64,000 bases of DNA. It comes from Salipiger bermudensis (GTDB lineage Bacteria > Pseudomonadota > Alphaproteobacteria > Rhodobacterales > Rhodobacteraceae). The stretch lies in contig NZ_JAIUZY010000005.1 in assembly GCF_020171625.1 (NCBI RefSeq), positions 310,001 to 374,000 on the forward strand, given 5' to 3'. The notes beneath the pieces were generated by a model. That model did no database searches. It saw only the letters and a program-made list of their open reading frames with translations, and had not been told where the DNA came from. A program made the translations under genes and the position numbers. Shown here piece by piece: positions 50,234-59,407 of this stretch. Within the stretch, counting starts at the first letter, position 1; each line of letters opens with the position of its first letter.

Positions 50234-51378
50234 CTCAGGTCGGGGGGGAGTGGCTCAGCCGCGCGTCGACGCAGGCGGTTCTGGCGATGCTCGAGCAGGC
50301 CGGCAACGCGGCCTTCGCGGTGGGCGGCTGCGTGCGCAACGCGCTTCTGGGCGCGCCGGTGGCCGATGTGGACATCGCCACCGATGCCCGCCCCGACACG
50401 GTTGTCGCGCTCGCCAAGGCCGCCGGGCTGAAGCCGGTGCCGACGGGGATCGACCATGGCACGGTGACCGTTGTCGCTGACGGCATCGGCTACGAGGTCA
50501 CCACCTTCCGCGCCGATGTCGAGACCGATGGCCGGCGCGCCGTGGTCCGCTTTTCCGACACCATCGACGAGGATGCGGCGCGGCGCGACTTCACCATGAA
50601 CGCGCTTTATGCCGATGCGCGCGGCGCGATGCGCGACCCGCTCAACGGCCTGCCGGATCTTCAGGCCCGCCGGGTGCGCTTCATCCGCGACGCCGGGGAT
50701 CGCATCCGCGAGGATTACCTCCGCATCCTGCGCTTCTTCCGATTTCACGCGTGGTACGGCGACCCGGAGGCCGGTGTCGATGAAGACGCGCTGGCGGGCA
50801 TCGCCGCCAACCTCGACGGGCTTGCCGCGCTCTCTGCCGAGCGGATCGGGCACGAGATCACGCGCCTGCTCTCGGCCCCGGATCCCGCACCGTCGGTGGC
50901 GGTGATGGAGCAGGTCGGTGTTCTGGCACGGGTGCTGCCCGGTGCCACGTCGCGGATGCTGGTGCCGCTGGTGGCGCTCGAGGAACGCGCGGCGCTGCCG
51001 CCCGAGCCGATGCGCAGGCTCGCGGTGATGGGCTTTTTTGACGCCCGCAGCCTGCGGCTCTCGAAGGCGCGGCAGAAGCATCTCGACGCGTATCAGAGCC
51101 TGATCTCCGACAGCGCAGGCTATGCCGAGATCGCCTATCGCCACGGCGCGGCGATGGCGCGCGGCGTGGCGGCCTTGCGCTCTGCGAGCCTCGGCCAGCC
51201 GTTGCCCCACGATCTCGGGACGCAGATCGCCGCCGGGGCAGGGGCCAAGCTGCCGATCCGGGCGCAAGACCTGATGCCTGCCTTCGAGGGACCGGCGCTG
51301 GGCGATGAGCTGCGCGCGCGAGAGCGGCGCTGGATCGAGTCGGGCTTCACCCTGACCAAGGCCGACCTTCTGAAGTGA
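50230..51378 (+). CDS. cca: CCA tRNA nucleotidyltransferase
   Basis: A 382-residue class II nucleotidyltransferase adding or repairing the CCA end of tRNA. The catalytic head has AVGGCVRNALLGAPVADVDIAT with DVD as metal ligands, then RRDFTMNALYAD and IREDYLRILRFFRFHAWYG. GTG 50230 overlaps the preceding stop. The C-terminal tail is typical of alphaproteobacteria. Confidence 0.94.
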   Translation: MTQVGGEWLSRASTQAVLAMLEQAGNAAFAVGGCVRNALLGAPVADVDIATDARPDTVVALAKAAGLKPVPTGIDHGTVTVVADGIGYEVTTFRADVETDGRRAVVRFSDTIDEDAARRDFTMNALYADARGAMRDPLNGLPDLQARRVRFIRDAGDRIREDYLRILRFFRFHAWYGDPEAGVDEDALAGIAANLDGLAALSAERIGHEITRLLSAPDPAPSVAVMEQVGVLARVLPGATSRMLVPLVALEERAALPPEPMRRLAVMGFFDARSLRLSKARQKHLDAYQSLISDSAGYAEIAYRHGAAMARGVAALRSASLGQPLPHDLGTQIAAGAGAKLPIRAQDLMPAFEGPALGDELRARERRWIESGFTLTKADLLK

Positions 51379-51388
51379 TCCCCTGACC

Positions 51389-51973
51389 ATGACCATCGAC
51401 CCGCTCTACGGCTTCGTCTTCTTCGGCCTGTTCTCGCCCGGCCCCAACGTGATCCTGCTCACCGCCTCGGGCGCGCGCTTCGGCGTCCGCCGCACGCTGC
51501 CGCATCTCTTCGGCGTGGTGCTCGGCGTGGGGATCACCGCCGGGCTGACCGGGCTGGGCATCGCGGCGCTGCTGCAACGCGCGCCGGTGCTGGAACTGGT
51601 GCTGAAGATCGCCGCCAGTTGCTGGATGCTCTACATGGCGTGGGGGCTGTGGCACTCGGACCGGCGCAAGGGCAAGGCCGAGCGGGACCGCCCGATGACC
51701 CTGATCGAGGCGGTGCTGTTCCAGTGGGTGAACCCCAAGGTCTGGGCGGTGGCGCTGGCCGCGGCCTCGGCCTATCCCGGCACCGCGGGGCCGTGGTGGG
51801 AGGCGGTGCGGCTCGGCACCGCGTTCTCGGGTCTCAATCTGGTCTGCTGCCTGTTCTGGACCAGCGCCGGTGCGCTGCTCACCTACCTGCTCACAACGCC
51901 CGCCGCGTGGCGGATCTTCACCCGCGTCATGGCGGTCGCGCTGGCCGGGTTTTCCGTCATGGTCTTCCTGTAG
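51389..51973 (+). CDS. LysE-family amino-acid exporter
   Basis: A 194-residue membrane protein with about five or six transmembrane segments. Pattern: FSPGPNVILLTASGARFG at the N-terminus, FGVVLGVGITAGLTGLGIA and VLFQWVNPKVWAVALAAAS, as in RhtB/LysE exporters. It lies 10 bases after cca, probably the last gene of that run. The exported compound is unknown. Confidence 0.88.
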   Translation: MTIDPLYGFVFFGLFSPGPNVILLTASGARFGVRRTLPHLFGVVLGVGITAGLTGLGIAALLQRAPVLELVLKIAASCWMLYMAWGLWHSDRRKGKAERDRPMTLIEAVLFQWVNPKVWAVALAAASAYPGTAGPWWEAVRLGTAFSGLNLVCCLFWTSAGALLTYLLTTPAAWRIFTRVMAVALAGFSVMVFL

Positions 51974-52012
51974 GGAATCGGGGAGACTGCGCCCGCACGC
52001 GACAGGATTCCC
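51973..52012 (+). repeat. Inverted repeat upstream of the ABC exporter
   Basis: GGGAATC (51973-51979) and GATTCCC (52006-52012) are perfect 7-bp arms 26 bases apart, ending 3 bases before the start codon of the ABC exporter. The second arm could reduce access to the start, but a regulatory role is only a guess. Confidence 0.35.
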
Positions 52013-52015
52013 AAC

Positions 52016-53860
52016 ATGTTCCGTTTCTTCGAAAATCTCGTAGATCCCTACGTGGCTTATACCCCGACGGACCGGCCGCCGACCAAGCTGCTGCCGTTCC
52101 TGATGGACTACGCCAAGCCGTTCCGAAAGCTGTTCATCTGGGCCACGATCCTCTCGGTCGCGGTGGCCTCGGTCGAGATCGGGCTGATCTGGGCAATGGG
52201 CTGGGTGGTGGACATCCTCTCCGGCGATCCGGCGCAGGTCTGGGAGGCGCATGGCACGACGCTGATCCTGATCGGCCTGTTCATCCTGTTGCTGCGCCCG
52301 CTGATCCAGGCGCTCGACGTGCTGGTGCTCAACAACGCCATCATGCCGAGCTTCGGCATCCTGATCCGCTGGCGGGCCCATGCGCAGGTGCTGCGCCAGT
52401 CGATCGGCTGGTTCGAGAACGACTTCGCCGGGCGTATCGCGAACCGCATCATGCAGACCCCGCCCGCCGCCGGCGAGGCGGTGTTCCAGGTCTTCGACGC
52501 GATCACCTTCTCGCTGGCCTACGTGCTCGGCGCGGCGGTGCTGCTGGCCGATGCCGACCCGCGCCTTCTGCTGCCGCTGGTGCTGTGGTTTGCCGGTTAC
52601 GCGGTGCTGATGCGCTGGACGATCCGCAGGGTCGGGCCGGCCTCCAAGGCCGCCTCGGATGCGCGCAGCCTCGTCAACGGGCGCGTGGTGGATGCCTATA
52701 CCAACATCCACTCCGTCAAGATGTTCGCGCAGGACCGGCAGGAGCTCGACTACGCCAAGGAGGCGATCGACGTCGCGCGCGAGACGTTCCAGAAGGAGAT
52801 GCGGCTCTACACCATCATGGATCTGGCGCTCGTGATGCTCAACGGCCTGCTGATCGTCGGTGTCGTGGGCTGGGGCTTCCTGCTCTGGATGCAGGGCGCG
52901 GCGAGTGTCGGGATCGTGGCGGCGGCGACGGCGCTGACGCTTCGGCTCAACGCCATGACCGGCTGGATCATGTGGGCGCTGACCACCTTCTTCCGCCAGC
53001 TCGGCGTGGTGGCCGAGGGGATGGAGACCATCGCCCAGCCGATCAGCCTCGTCGACGGGCCGGAGGCCCGGCCGCTGACCCTCAGCAAGGGCGAGATCCG
53101 GCTCGATCACCTGACCCACCATTACGGGCGCGGCAGTGGCGGGCTCGAGGACATCTCGCTGACCATCGCGCCGGGTGAGAAGATCGGGCTGGTGGGACGC
53201 TCGGGGGCCGGCAAATCGACCCTCGTGAAGCTGCTTCTGCGCTTCTACGACGCCGAGAAGGGCGCCATCCTGATCGACGGTCAGAACGTCTCGGAGGTGC
53301 AGCAGGACAGCCTGCGCCGCGCCATCGGCATGGTGCAGCAGGACAGCGCGCTGCTGCACCGCTCGGTGCGCGACAACCTGCTCTATGGCCGCCCCGACGC
53401 CACCGAGGACCAGATCATCGCCGCGGCCAAGCAGGCGCAGGCGCACGAGTTCATCCTGACCCTGCAGGACCCGCAGGGCCGCACCGGCTATGACGCCCAT
53501 GTGGGCGAGCGCGGCGTGAAGCTGTCCGGCGGGCAGCGGCAGCGGGTGGCGCTGGCGCGGGTGATCCTCAAGGATGCGCCGATCCTGCTGCTCGACGAAG
53601 CCACCTCGGCGCTCGACAGCGAGGTCGAGGCGGCGATTCAGGACACGCTCTACGGCATGATGGAGGGCAAGACGGTGATCGCCATCGCGCACCGGCTGTC
53701 GACCATCGCGCAGATGGATCGCATCCTCGTGCTCGATGGCGGGCGGATCGTGGAGGAAGGCAGCCACGACGCGCTTTTGCAGCGTCAGGGGCTATATGCG
53801 CAGTTCTGGGCCCGCCAATCCGGTGGCTTTATCGATCCAGACACGGAGGCGGCTGAATGA
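52016..53860 (+). CDS. ABC exporter half-transporter (ATP-binding/permease), subunit 1
   Basis: A 614-residue TMD-NBD half-exporter. About six transmembrane helices in residues 1-320; the NBD has Walker A GRSGAGKSTL, signature LSGGQRQRVALAR and Walker B ILLLDEATSALD with catalytic Glu, plus the H-loop AHRLSTIA. It overlaps the second ABC gene by 4 bases (ATGA), so they should form a heterodimer. Substrate unknown; lipid or drug export is most common for the group. Confidence 0.93.
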   Translation: MFRFFENLVDPYVAYTPTDRPPTKLLPFLMDYAKPFRKLFIWATILSVAVASVEIGLIWAMGWVVDILSGDPAQVWEAHGTTLILIGLFILLLRPLIQALDVLVLNNAIMPSFGILIRWRAHAQVLRQSIGWFENDFAGRIANRIMQTPPAAGEAVFQVFDAITFSLAYVLGAAVLLADADPRLLLPLVLWFAGYAVLMRWTIRRVGPASKAASDARSLVNGRVVDAYTNIHSVKMFAQDRQELDYAKEAIDVARETFQKEMRLYTIMDLALVMLNGLLIVGVVGWGFLLWMQGAASVGIVAAATALTLRLNAMTGWIMWALTTFFRQLGVVAEGMETIAQPISLVDGPEARPLTLSKGEIRLDHLTHHYGRGSGGLEDISLTIAPGEKIGLVGRSGAGKSTLVKLLLRFYDAEKGAILIDGQNVSEVQQDSLRRAIGMVQQDSALLHRSVRDNLLYGRPDATEDQIIAAAKQAQAHEFILTLQDPQGRTGYDAHVGERGVKLSGGQRQRVALARVILKDAPILLLDEATSALDSEVEAAIQDTLYGMMEGKTVIAIAHRLSTIAQMDRILVLDGGRIVEEGSHDALLQRQGLYAQFWARQSGGFIDPDTEAAE

Positions 53861-55704
53861 GCCTGTCCGACATCATCGACCCGTTTTCCCGCGCCGAGAC
53901 GCCGCCGCCCCAGACCCTGGGGCGTTTCATCGGCTGGGCGCTGCGTGGCGCGTGGCCGGTGCTGATCCCGGCGGCGCTGCTCTCGGCCACCGGTGGTGCT
54001 TTCGAGGTGCTGACCGCGAAGCTGCTGGGCGACGTGATCGACCGCACGCTAGACAGTTCGGCCAGCACGGTCTTTGCCGACCACTGGCCCTTCCTGCTGT
54101 TCTGCGCGGTGTTCTTCATCGTTATCCGACCCGTGATCGCGGGGCTGTCGGCCTTCGTGCAGTCGGTGGTGATGCAGCCCAACGTGTTCAACCTCATCCT
54201 GAGCCGGGTGCACCGCTATACGCTGGGCCATTCCGTCACCTTCTTCGACAACGATTTCGCCGGGCGCATCTCGCAGAAGGAGATGCAGACCGCGCGGGCG
54301 CTGAACGACGTGATCTCGGAAGTGGTGCAGGCGATCCTCTTCGCGCTGGCCTCGGTGGCGGGCTCGATCCTGCTGGTCGGCTCGATCGACTGGCGCATCG
54401 GAATCGCGCTGGTCGGCTGGGTCGTGGCCTACGGCTTCCTGCTGCGCTTCTTCATGCCGCGCATCCGCACCCGCTCCAAGGCGCGGGCCGCGGCGCGGGC
54501 GATGGTGACCGGACAACTCGTCGACACGGTGACCAACATCAAGACCGTGAAGCTCTTTGCCCATGACGAGTTCGAGGACCGCGCCGCGCTGGATGCGATG
54601 TCGACCTATCGCGACCGTTTCATCGCCTTCGGCCACGTCTCCTCGGCGTTCCGACTCTGCCTGATGGCGCTGGCGGGCACGCTGCCGGTGCTGCTGATCG
54701 GCGGCGCGCTGCTGTTCTGGTCGCAGGGCTTTGTCACCGCGGGCGACATCGCCGCGACCGGCGCGGTGGCGATCCGTCTCAGCCAGATGACCGGCTGGGT
54801 GAGCTTCACCCTGATGGGGATCTTCGCCAATATCGGCGAGATCGAGGACGGCATCCGTACGATCACGCCCGCGCACACGCTGCTCGACGTGCCCGGCGCC
54901 AAGCCGCTTGCGGTTAACGAGGGCCGGATCGAGTTCCGCGAGGTGGGCTTTGCCTATGGTCGCGAGGGCGGCGGCGGCATCGAGCATATCGCGCTGGATA
55001 TCCGTCCCGGCGAAAAGGTCGGCGTGGTCGGGGCCTCGGGCGCGGGCAAGTCGACCATGGTGGCGCTGCTTCTGCGGCTCTACGATGCCGAGCAGGGCGG
55101 CATCTATATCGACGGGCAGAACATCTCGGAGGTCACGCAGGACAGCCTGCGCCGGCAGATCGGCATGGTCACGCAGGAGACCGCGATGTTCAACCGCTCG
55201 GCGGTGGACAACATCCGCTATGGCCGGCCCGATGCCAGCATGGACGAGGTCATCGCCGCCGCCCAGAAGGCCGAGGCGCACGAGTTCATCCTCTCCCTGC
55301 GCGATCACATGGGGCGCGAGGGCTATGAGGCGCATCTGGGCGAGCGCGGCGTCAAGCTTTCGGGCGGGCAGCGCCAGCGCATCGCGCTGGCCCGCGCGAT
55401 CCTGAAGGACGCGCCGATCCTCGTGCTTGACGAGGCGACCTCGGCGCTCGACAGCGAGGTCGAGGCCAGTATCCAGGAGGCGCTCGAGCGGGTGATGGAG
55501 GGCAAGACCGTGCTCGCCATCGCGCACCGCCTTTCGACCCTGTCCGAGATGGACCGCATCATCGTGCTCGACCGCGGGCATATTGCCGAAGCGGGCACCC
55601 ACGAGGCGCTGCTGGCGAAGCGCGGACTTTACGCGCGCTACTGGGATCGCCAGTCCGGCGGTTTCGTGAATGCCGAGGACGATGCCGGCGAGGCCGCCGA
55701 GTGA
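53857..55704 (+). CDS. ABC exporter half-transporter (ATP-binding/permease), subunit 2
   Basis: A 615-residue partner of the preceding gene with the same architecture: TM region up to ~330 and NBD with GASGAGKSTM, LSGGQRQRIALAR and ILVLDEATSALD. Both nucleotide sites appear consensus, unlike heterodimers with one degenerate site. The two share about half of their residues in the NBD by eye, so they arose by duplication. Confidence 0.93.
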   Translation: MSLSDIIDPFSRAETPPPQTLGRFIGWALRGAWPVLIPAALLSATGGAFEVLTAKLLGDVIDRTLDSSASTVFADHWPFLLFCAVFFIVIRPVIAGLSAFVQSVVMQPNVFNLILSRVHRYTLGHSVTFFDNDFAGRISQKEMQTARALNDVISEVVQAILFALASVAGSILLVGSIDWRIGIALVGWVVAYGFLLRFFMPRIRTRSKARAAARAMVTGQLVDTVTNIKTVKLFAHDEFEDRAALDAMSTYRDRFIAFGHVSSAFRLCLMALAGTLPVLLIGGALLFWSQGFVTAGDIAATGAVAIRLSQMTGWVSFTLMGIFANIGEIEDGIRTITPAHTLLDVPGAKPLAVNEGRIEFREVGFAYGREGGGGIEHIALDIRPGEKVGVVGASGAGKSTMVALLLRLYDAEQGGIYIDGQNISEVTQDSLRRQIGMVTQETAMFNRSAVDNIRYGRPDASMDEVIAAAQKAEAHEFILSLRDHMGREGYEAHLGERGVKLSGGQRQRIALARAILKDAPILVLDEATSALDSEVEASIQEALERVMEGKTVLAIAHRLSTLSEMDRIIVLDRGHIAEAGTHEALLAKRGLYARYWDRQSGGFVNAEDDAGEAAE

Positions 55705-55744
55705 GGCTTGCCTCGGCCCCCCGGATCGGGGCATGAGGCTCGGC

Positions 55745-56968
55745 ATGGAACAGGTTACGATCGAACGGCTCGGGCATCAGGGGGACGGCATTGCGCCGGG
55801 CCCCGTTTTCGTGCCCGGCACGCTCCCCGGCGAGGTTGTCGAGGGCGAGATAGAAAAGGGCGTCATGGCGGCGCCGCGAATCCTCACGCCCTCGGATCAG
55901 CGGGTGAAGGCGCCGTGCCGCCATGCGAAAAGCTGCGGCGGCTGCCAGTTGCAACACGCGCATGACGCGTTCGTCGCCGACTGGAAGGTCGGCGTGGTGC
56001 GCCACGCGCTCTCGGCCCATGCGCTCGAGGCGCCGTTCCGCCCCATCGCGACCTCGTCGCCGCAGAGCCGTCGCCGCGCCGCGTTTTCGGCCCGGCGCAC
56101 CAAGAAGGGCGCTCTGGCCGGGTTCCACATGAAGGGCTCGGACGTGATCGTGTCGGTGCCCGATTGCCTGCTGGTCGATCCCAAGCTGGCCGCGGCGCTG
56201 CCGCTGGTCGAGTCGCTGGCGGTGCTGGGCTCGAGCCGCAAGGGCGAGCTGTCGGTGTTGGTGACGAAAAGCCTCGATGGGCTCGACGTGGCGGTGAGCG
56301 GCGGCAAGCCGCTCGATGCGCAGCTGCAGTCCGACCTTGCCGATCTGGCGCGTGAGCACGACGTTGCCCGCGTCGCGTGGGGCGACGAGGTGGCGCTGAC
56401 GCGCCGCCCGCCGACCCAGCGCATGGGCCGCGCCGACGTGGTGCCGCCGCCCGGCGCCTTCCTGCAGGCCACGCCCGAGGGCGAGGCGGCGCTGCTCGCC
56501 GGTGTGTGCGAGGCGGTGAAGGGCGCGCGCCACGTGGTCGACCTGTTCGCCGGGTGCGGCACCTTCGCGCTGCCTCTGGCGGAGGACATGCGCGTGCACG
56601 CGGTTGAGGGCGACAAGGGCATGACCGCGGCGCTCGACAAGGGCTGGCGCATGGCCGAGGGCCTCAAGCACGTGACCCACGAAGTGCGCGACCTGTTCCG
56701 CAACCCGCTCCTGCCCGAAGACCTCGAGCGATTCGATGCCGCGGTGATCGATCCGCCGCGCGCCGGCGCCGAGGCGCAGGTCGCCGAGCTGGCCCGCACC
56801 GGCATTCCGCGCATCGCCTTCGTGTCGTGCAACCCGGTGACCTTCGCCCGCGACGCCGCCACGCTGGATGCGGCGGGCTACGTTATGGACTGGCTTCAGG
56901 TGGTCGACCAGTTCCGCTGGTCCACCCACGTCGAACTGGTTGCGAGTTTTCGCCACGCTGAGGCCTGA
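55745..56968 (+). CDS. TrmA/RlmD-family 5-methyluridine methyltransferase
   Basis: A 407-residue SAM-dependent RNA methyltransferase. A TRAM-like N-domain (MEQVTIERLGHQGDGIAPG) is followed by the Fe-S motif CRHAKSCGGCQLQH with a later Cys in VPDC. The SAM motif is VVDLFAGCGTFALPLA and the catalytic Cys is in FVSCNPVTFARD. ATG 55745 is chosen because GAGG lies 6 bases upstream. RlmD-type action on 23S U1939 is likely but not certain. Confidence 0.9.
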   Translation: MEQVTIERLGHQGDGIAPGPVFVPGTLPGEVVEGEIEKGVMAAPRILTPSDQRVKAPCRHAKSCGGCQLQHAHDAFVADWKVGVVRHALSAHALEAPFRPIATSSPQSRRRAAFSARRTKKGALAGFHMKGSDVIVSVPDCLLVDPKLAAALPLVESLAVLGSSRKGELSVLVTKSLDGLDVAVSGGKPLDAQLQSDLADLAREHDVARVAWGDEVALTRRPPTQRMGRADVVPPPGAFLQATPEGEAALLAGVCEAVKGARHVVDLFAGCGTFALPLAEDMRVHAVEGDKGMTAALDKGWRMAEGLKHVTHEVRDLFRNPLLPEDLERFDAAVIDPPRAGAEAQVAELARTGIPRIAFVSCNPVTFARDAATLDAAGYVMDWLQVVDQFRWSTHVELVASFRHAEA

Positions 56969-57067
56969 CATGTGAGCGCACGCATCTCGCAGCTATGCCG
57001 AAGGCGATTTTTGCGCTATAGCTGTGGCCGCAAGAATAATGCCAAAGGCAAATGAGCGAGCGGATAA

Positions 57068-57598
57068 ATGCGGGTATTCAGGCTAGTTTTCCTGATCGTT
57101 ATGGCGATCGGGCTCGCTGCGTGCAGCAGCAGTAAATTCCGGACCTACAACGGTCCCGAGGTGACTCATGTGGTGGTCAAGAAGAGCCAGCGCAGGATGT
57201 ACCTCCTTCACCATGACCGGGTGCTGAAAAGCTACGACATCGGGCTGGGCTTCCAGCCCGAGGGTCACAAGCAGTTCGAAGGCGATGGCAAGACGCCGGA
57301 GGGGCTGTATTTCATCGACCGGCGCAACCCGGACTCGAACTTCCACCTGAGTCTCGGGATTTCCTATCCCAACCCCAACGACCGTGCCTTCGCGCACGCG
57401 GTGGGCAAGAGCCCGGGCGGGGACATCTTCATCCATGGCGGGCCGCCTAAGGATCGCAAGCGGCTTGGCGGTGGCGACTGGATGACCAAGGGCAACTCCG
57501 TCGACTGGACATGGGGCTGCATCGCCGTGAGCGACGAGCAGATCGAACATATCTATGCGATGGTGAAGACCGGGACGCCGATCACCATTACCAGGTGA
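57068..57598 (+). CDS. L,D-transpeptidase (YkuD) lipoprotein
   Basis: A 176-residue lipoprotein. Lipobox LAAC19 follows a hydrophobic signal. The YkuD domain carries the active site: His in FIHGGPP and Cys in TWGCIAVSD. Such enzymes make 3-3 peptidoglycan crosslinks or attach lipoproteins to the wall. It is convergent with the CAP-domain gene, and a second YkuD gene lies at 58392. Confidence 0.92.
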   Translation: MRVFRLVFLIVMAIGLAACSSSKFRTYNGPEVTHVVVKKSQRRMYLLHHDRVLKSYDIGLGFQPEGHKQFEGDGKTPEGLYFIDRRNPDSNFHLSLGISYPNPNDRAFAHAVGKSPGGDIFIHGGPPKDRKRLGGGDWMTKGNSVDWTWGCIAVSDEQIEHIYAMVKTGTPITITR

Positions 57599-57619
57599 TC
57601 GGCAGGGATCGTCAGGCGA

Positions 57620-58186
57620 TCAGAAGCCGTTGCTGGCCACTTCGACCCCGCCCGGGGTCGAAGACATGCCCGGCGCGCCGGTGACCATGGTCCACCAGAT
57701 CTTGCCGTTGTTCTCCTGGTGCCAGGCAAAGCCCATGTCGCGCGCGCTGGCATCGAGGATCACGTTGCGCGTCGCCGGCTCTTCCATCCAGGCGGCGAGG
57801 GTCTCGAGCTCGGTCTCGTAGGTTTCCGAGATGTTCTCGCCCACGAGCCGGCCGGAATAGCCCACGCGCTGCACCCGGTCGATCGGCGAGGAGCCGTCGG
57901 AGCCGAAATGCCACGGCCGGTTCTGCACCGCCATGTCGCGCGAGTGGGTCGCGGCGGCGGCGTTGAGCTTCGGGTCGAGCTGCAGCGGCGGAGCGCCGGC
58001 CGCCTGGCGCAGGGCATTGACCGAATCGAGCATGCTGTACTCGATCTTTCCCTCGGATCCCGCCGGGATCTGATACATGCGCGGCAGCGGCTTTCCGTCC
58101 GGGCCGATGGTGGGTTGAGTGATGGTCGGGCCGCAGGACGCGACCAACAACGCTGTGGCAACACTTAGAAACGCGCGTCTGTGCAT
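57620..58186 (-). CDS. CAP-domain (SCP/PR1-like) lipoprotein
   Basis: A 188-residue protein with lipobox VASC18 behind MHRRAFLSVATALLVAS. The CAP domain has LNAAAATHSRDMAVQNRPWH, GENISETYETELETLAAWM and MGFAWHQENNGKIWWTMVTG. The CAP family includes secreted and envelope proteins whose biochemical action is mostly unknown, some as lipid or protease binders. It sits between two L,D-transpeptidase genes. Confidence 0.92.
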   Translation of the reverse strand: MHRRAFLSVATALLVASCGPTITQPTIGPDGKPLPRMYQIPAGSEGKIEYSMLDSVNALRQAAGAPPLQLDPKLNAAAATHSRDMAVQNRPWHFGSDGSSPIDRVQRVGYSGRLVGENISETYETELETLAAWMEEPATRNVILDASARDMGFAWHQENNGKIWWTMVTGAPGMSSTPGGVEVASNGF

Positions 58187-58345
58187 GTTTTCTGCCTGAA
58201 ATTGTTGTTCGTGATCCCGACCGCAATACCTTTCGGTGCGTCCCTAATCAAACGCACAACGCCGTGATAACGCCGTTCTGGCCCTCTTGGCGGGGCGAGT
58301 GAGGCTTTACGGCACTAGCGGGGACACGGTATCATAGTCGTTAAT

Positions 58346-58369
58346 GCCCCGTATGGGGCTTTTCGTTTT
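58346..58369 (+). terminator. Short hairpin plus T-run in the leader of ldt2
   Basis: GCCCC, GTAT loop, GGGGC, then TTTTCGTTTT, 22 bases before the start codon. The five-bp stem is short, but the T-run is typical of a terminator. A possible -10 (TATCAT, 58331) lies upstream. It could be an attenuator, or the end of an unrelated transcript. Confidence 0.45.
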
Positions 58370-58391
58370 GCAAGACGAGGACATTGGGAAA

Positions 58392-58979
58392 ATGCCACAG
58401 AATGGTTTTGGCCGCCGGGCGTTTCTGGCCGGCAGCGCAGCAATGATCGCGTCCCCGGCCCTGGCCCAGGATGTGAACACCGGCACCACCGAGATCGAGC
58501 GCAATATCTCGACCGCGACGCGCCGCAATATCTCGAGCTTTCGGACGCTGGACTGGCAGCCGTATTTCTCGAACCTGAACAATGGCGCGATCCTGGTCGA
58601 TATCACCTCGCGGGCGCTGCACTTCTGGGAAGCGAACGGAACCTACCATCTCTATCCCTGCTCGGTGCCGCTGACCGAGGACCTGACCCGTCGTGGCCGC
58701 ACCCGGATCACGCTGAAGGACCCCCAGCCCGACTGGCGCCCGACCCCGTCGATGAAGAAGCGCAACCCGGAATGGCCTGACTATGTCGGACCCGGCCCGG
58801 ACAACCCGCTTGGCACCCGCGCCATGCACCTGAGCTGGACCTACTACCGCATCCACGGCACCCATGACACGCGCAAGATCGGTCGGCGGTCGTCGAATGG
58901 CTGCATCGGACTGTATAACGAGCATGTCGAAGCGCTTTACCAGATGGCGACGGTCGGCACCCAAGTGTTGCTTATTTGA
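58392..58979 (+). CDS. L,D-transpeptidase (YkuD), probable Tat substrate
   Basis: A 195-residue exported YkuD protein. ATG 58392 begins MPQNGFGRRAFLAGSAAMIA, a signal with the twin-arginine RRAFL followed by a hydrophobic stretch and ASPALA cleavage site. The active site is His in YRIHGTHD and Cys in SSNGCIGLYNE. The paralogue at 57068 is a lipoprotein, so the two should differ in location. Confidence 0.9.
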   Translation: MPQNGFGRRAFLAGSAAMIASPALAQDVNTGTTEIERNISTATRRNISSFRTLDWQPYFSNLNNGAILVDITSRALHFWEANGTYHLYPCSVPLTEDLTRRGRTRITLKDPQPDWRPTPSMKKRNPEWPDYVGPGPDNPLGTRAMHLSWTYYRIHGTHDTRKIGRRSSNGCIGLYNEHVEALYQMATVGTQVLLI

Positions 58980-59000
58980 CGCCTGAAAATGCAGCAGGCG
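58980..59000 (+). terminator. Hairpin after ldt2
   Basis: CGCCTG and CAGGCG arms with a 9-base loop begin right after the stop codon. No T-run follows, so its role as a terminator is uncertain. Confidence 0.4.
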
Positions 59001-59121
59001 AGTCTGTCAAGAGCTTAATATTGCAATTTTTTGAAATCGCTGCTTAGACGGAAAGACGAGGTAAGACTTGGGTGCTTGTCGTGCAATTATTCGCGCGGCA
59101 GGCGAATAACTGGAGAAAAAC

Positions 59122-59316
59122 ATGAAAAAGATCGCTCTCGCAGCAGTGCTCGCAGCCACCGCATCGACCGCAATGGCCGGCTCCTACGCCAAGGACGACG
59201 TGGTCATGGAACCCGTTGTTGTCGTGGAAGAAGCTCAGCAAAGCTCGTCCTCCGCTGGCATCCTGATCCCGCTGATCCTGATCGCAGTGGTGGCAGCGGC
59301 CGTTTCGGCTGACTGA
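59122..59316 (+). CDS. Small exported/membrane protein, 64 residues
   Basis: Begins MKKIALAAVLAATASTAMAG, a signal peptide, then a short acidic region (EPVVVVEEAQQ), a serine run and a hydrophobic segment GILIPLILIAVVAAAVSAD at the end. CTGGAGAAAA precedes the ATG. A strong terminator follows, so it is a single-gene transcript. Similar small proteins next to hemH occur in related genomes as far as I recall. The function is unknown. Confidence 0.8.
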   Translation: MKKIALAAVLAATASTAMAGSYAKDDVVMEPVVVVEEAQQSSSSAGILIPLILIAVVAAAVSAD

Positions 59317-59340
59317 TCGCTTCCAGCGAACGAACAAGGA

Positions 59341-59374
59341 AAAGGCGGTGCCAATGGCGCCGCCTTTTTCTTTT
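59341..59374 (+). terminator. Strong terminator of the 64-residue gene
   Basis: Arms AAAGGCGGTGCC (59341-59352) and GGCGCCGCCTTT (59356-59367) with an AAT loop and one G-T pair, followed by TTCTTTT. Confidence 0.85.
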
Positions 59375-59407
59375 GCCTGAAAGATCTGCCGCGACAGGTG
59401 CGGCGGC

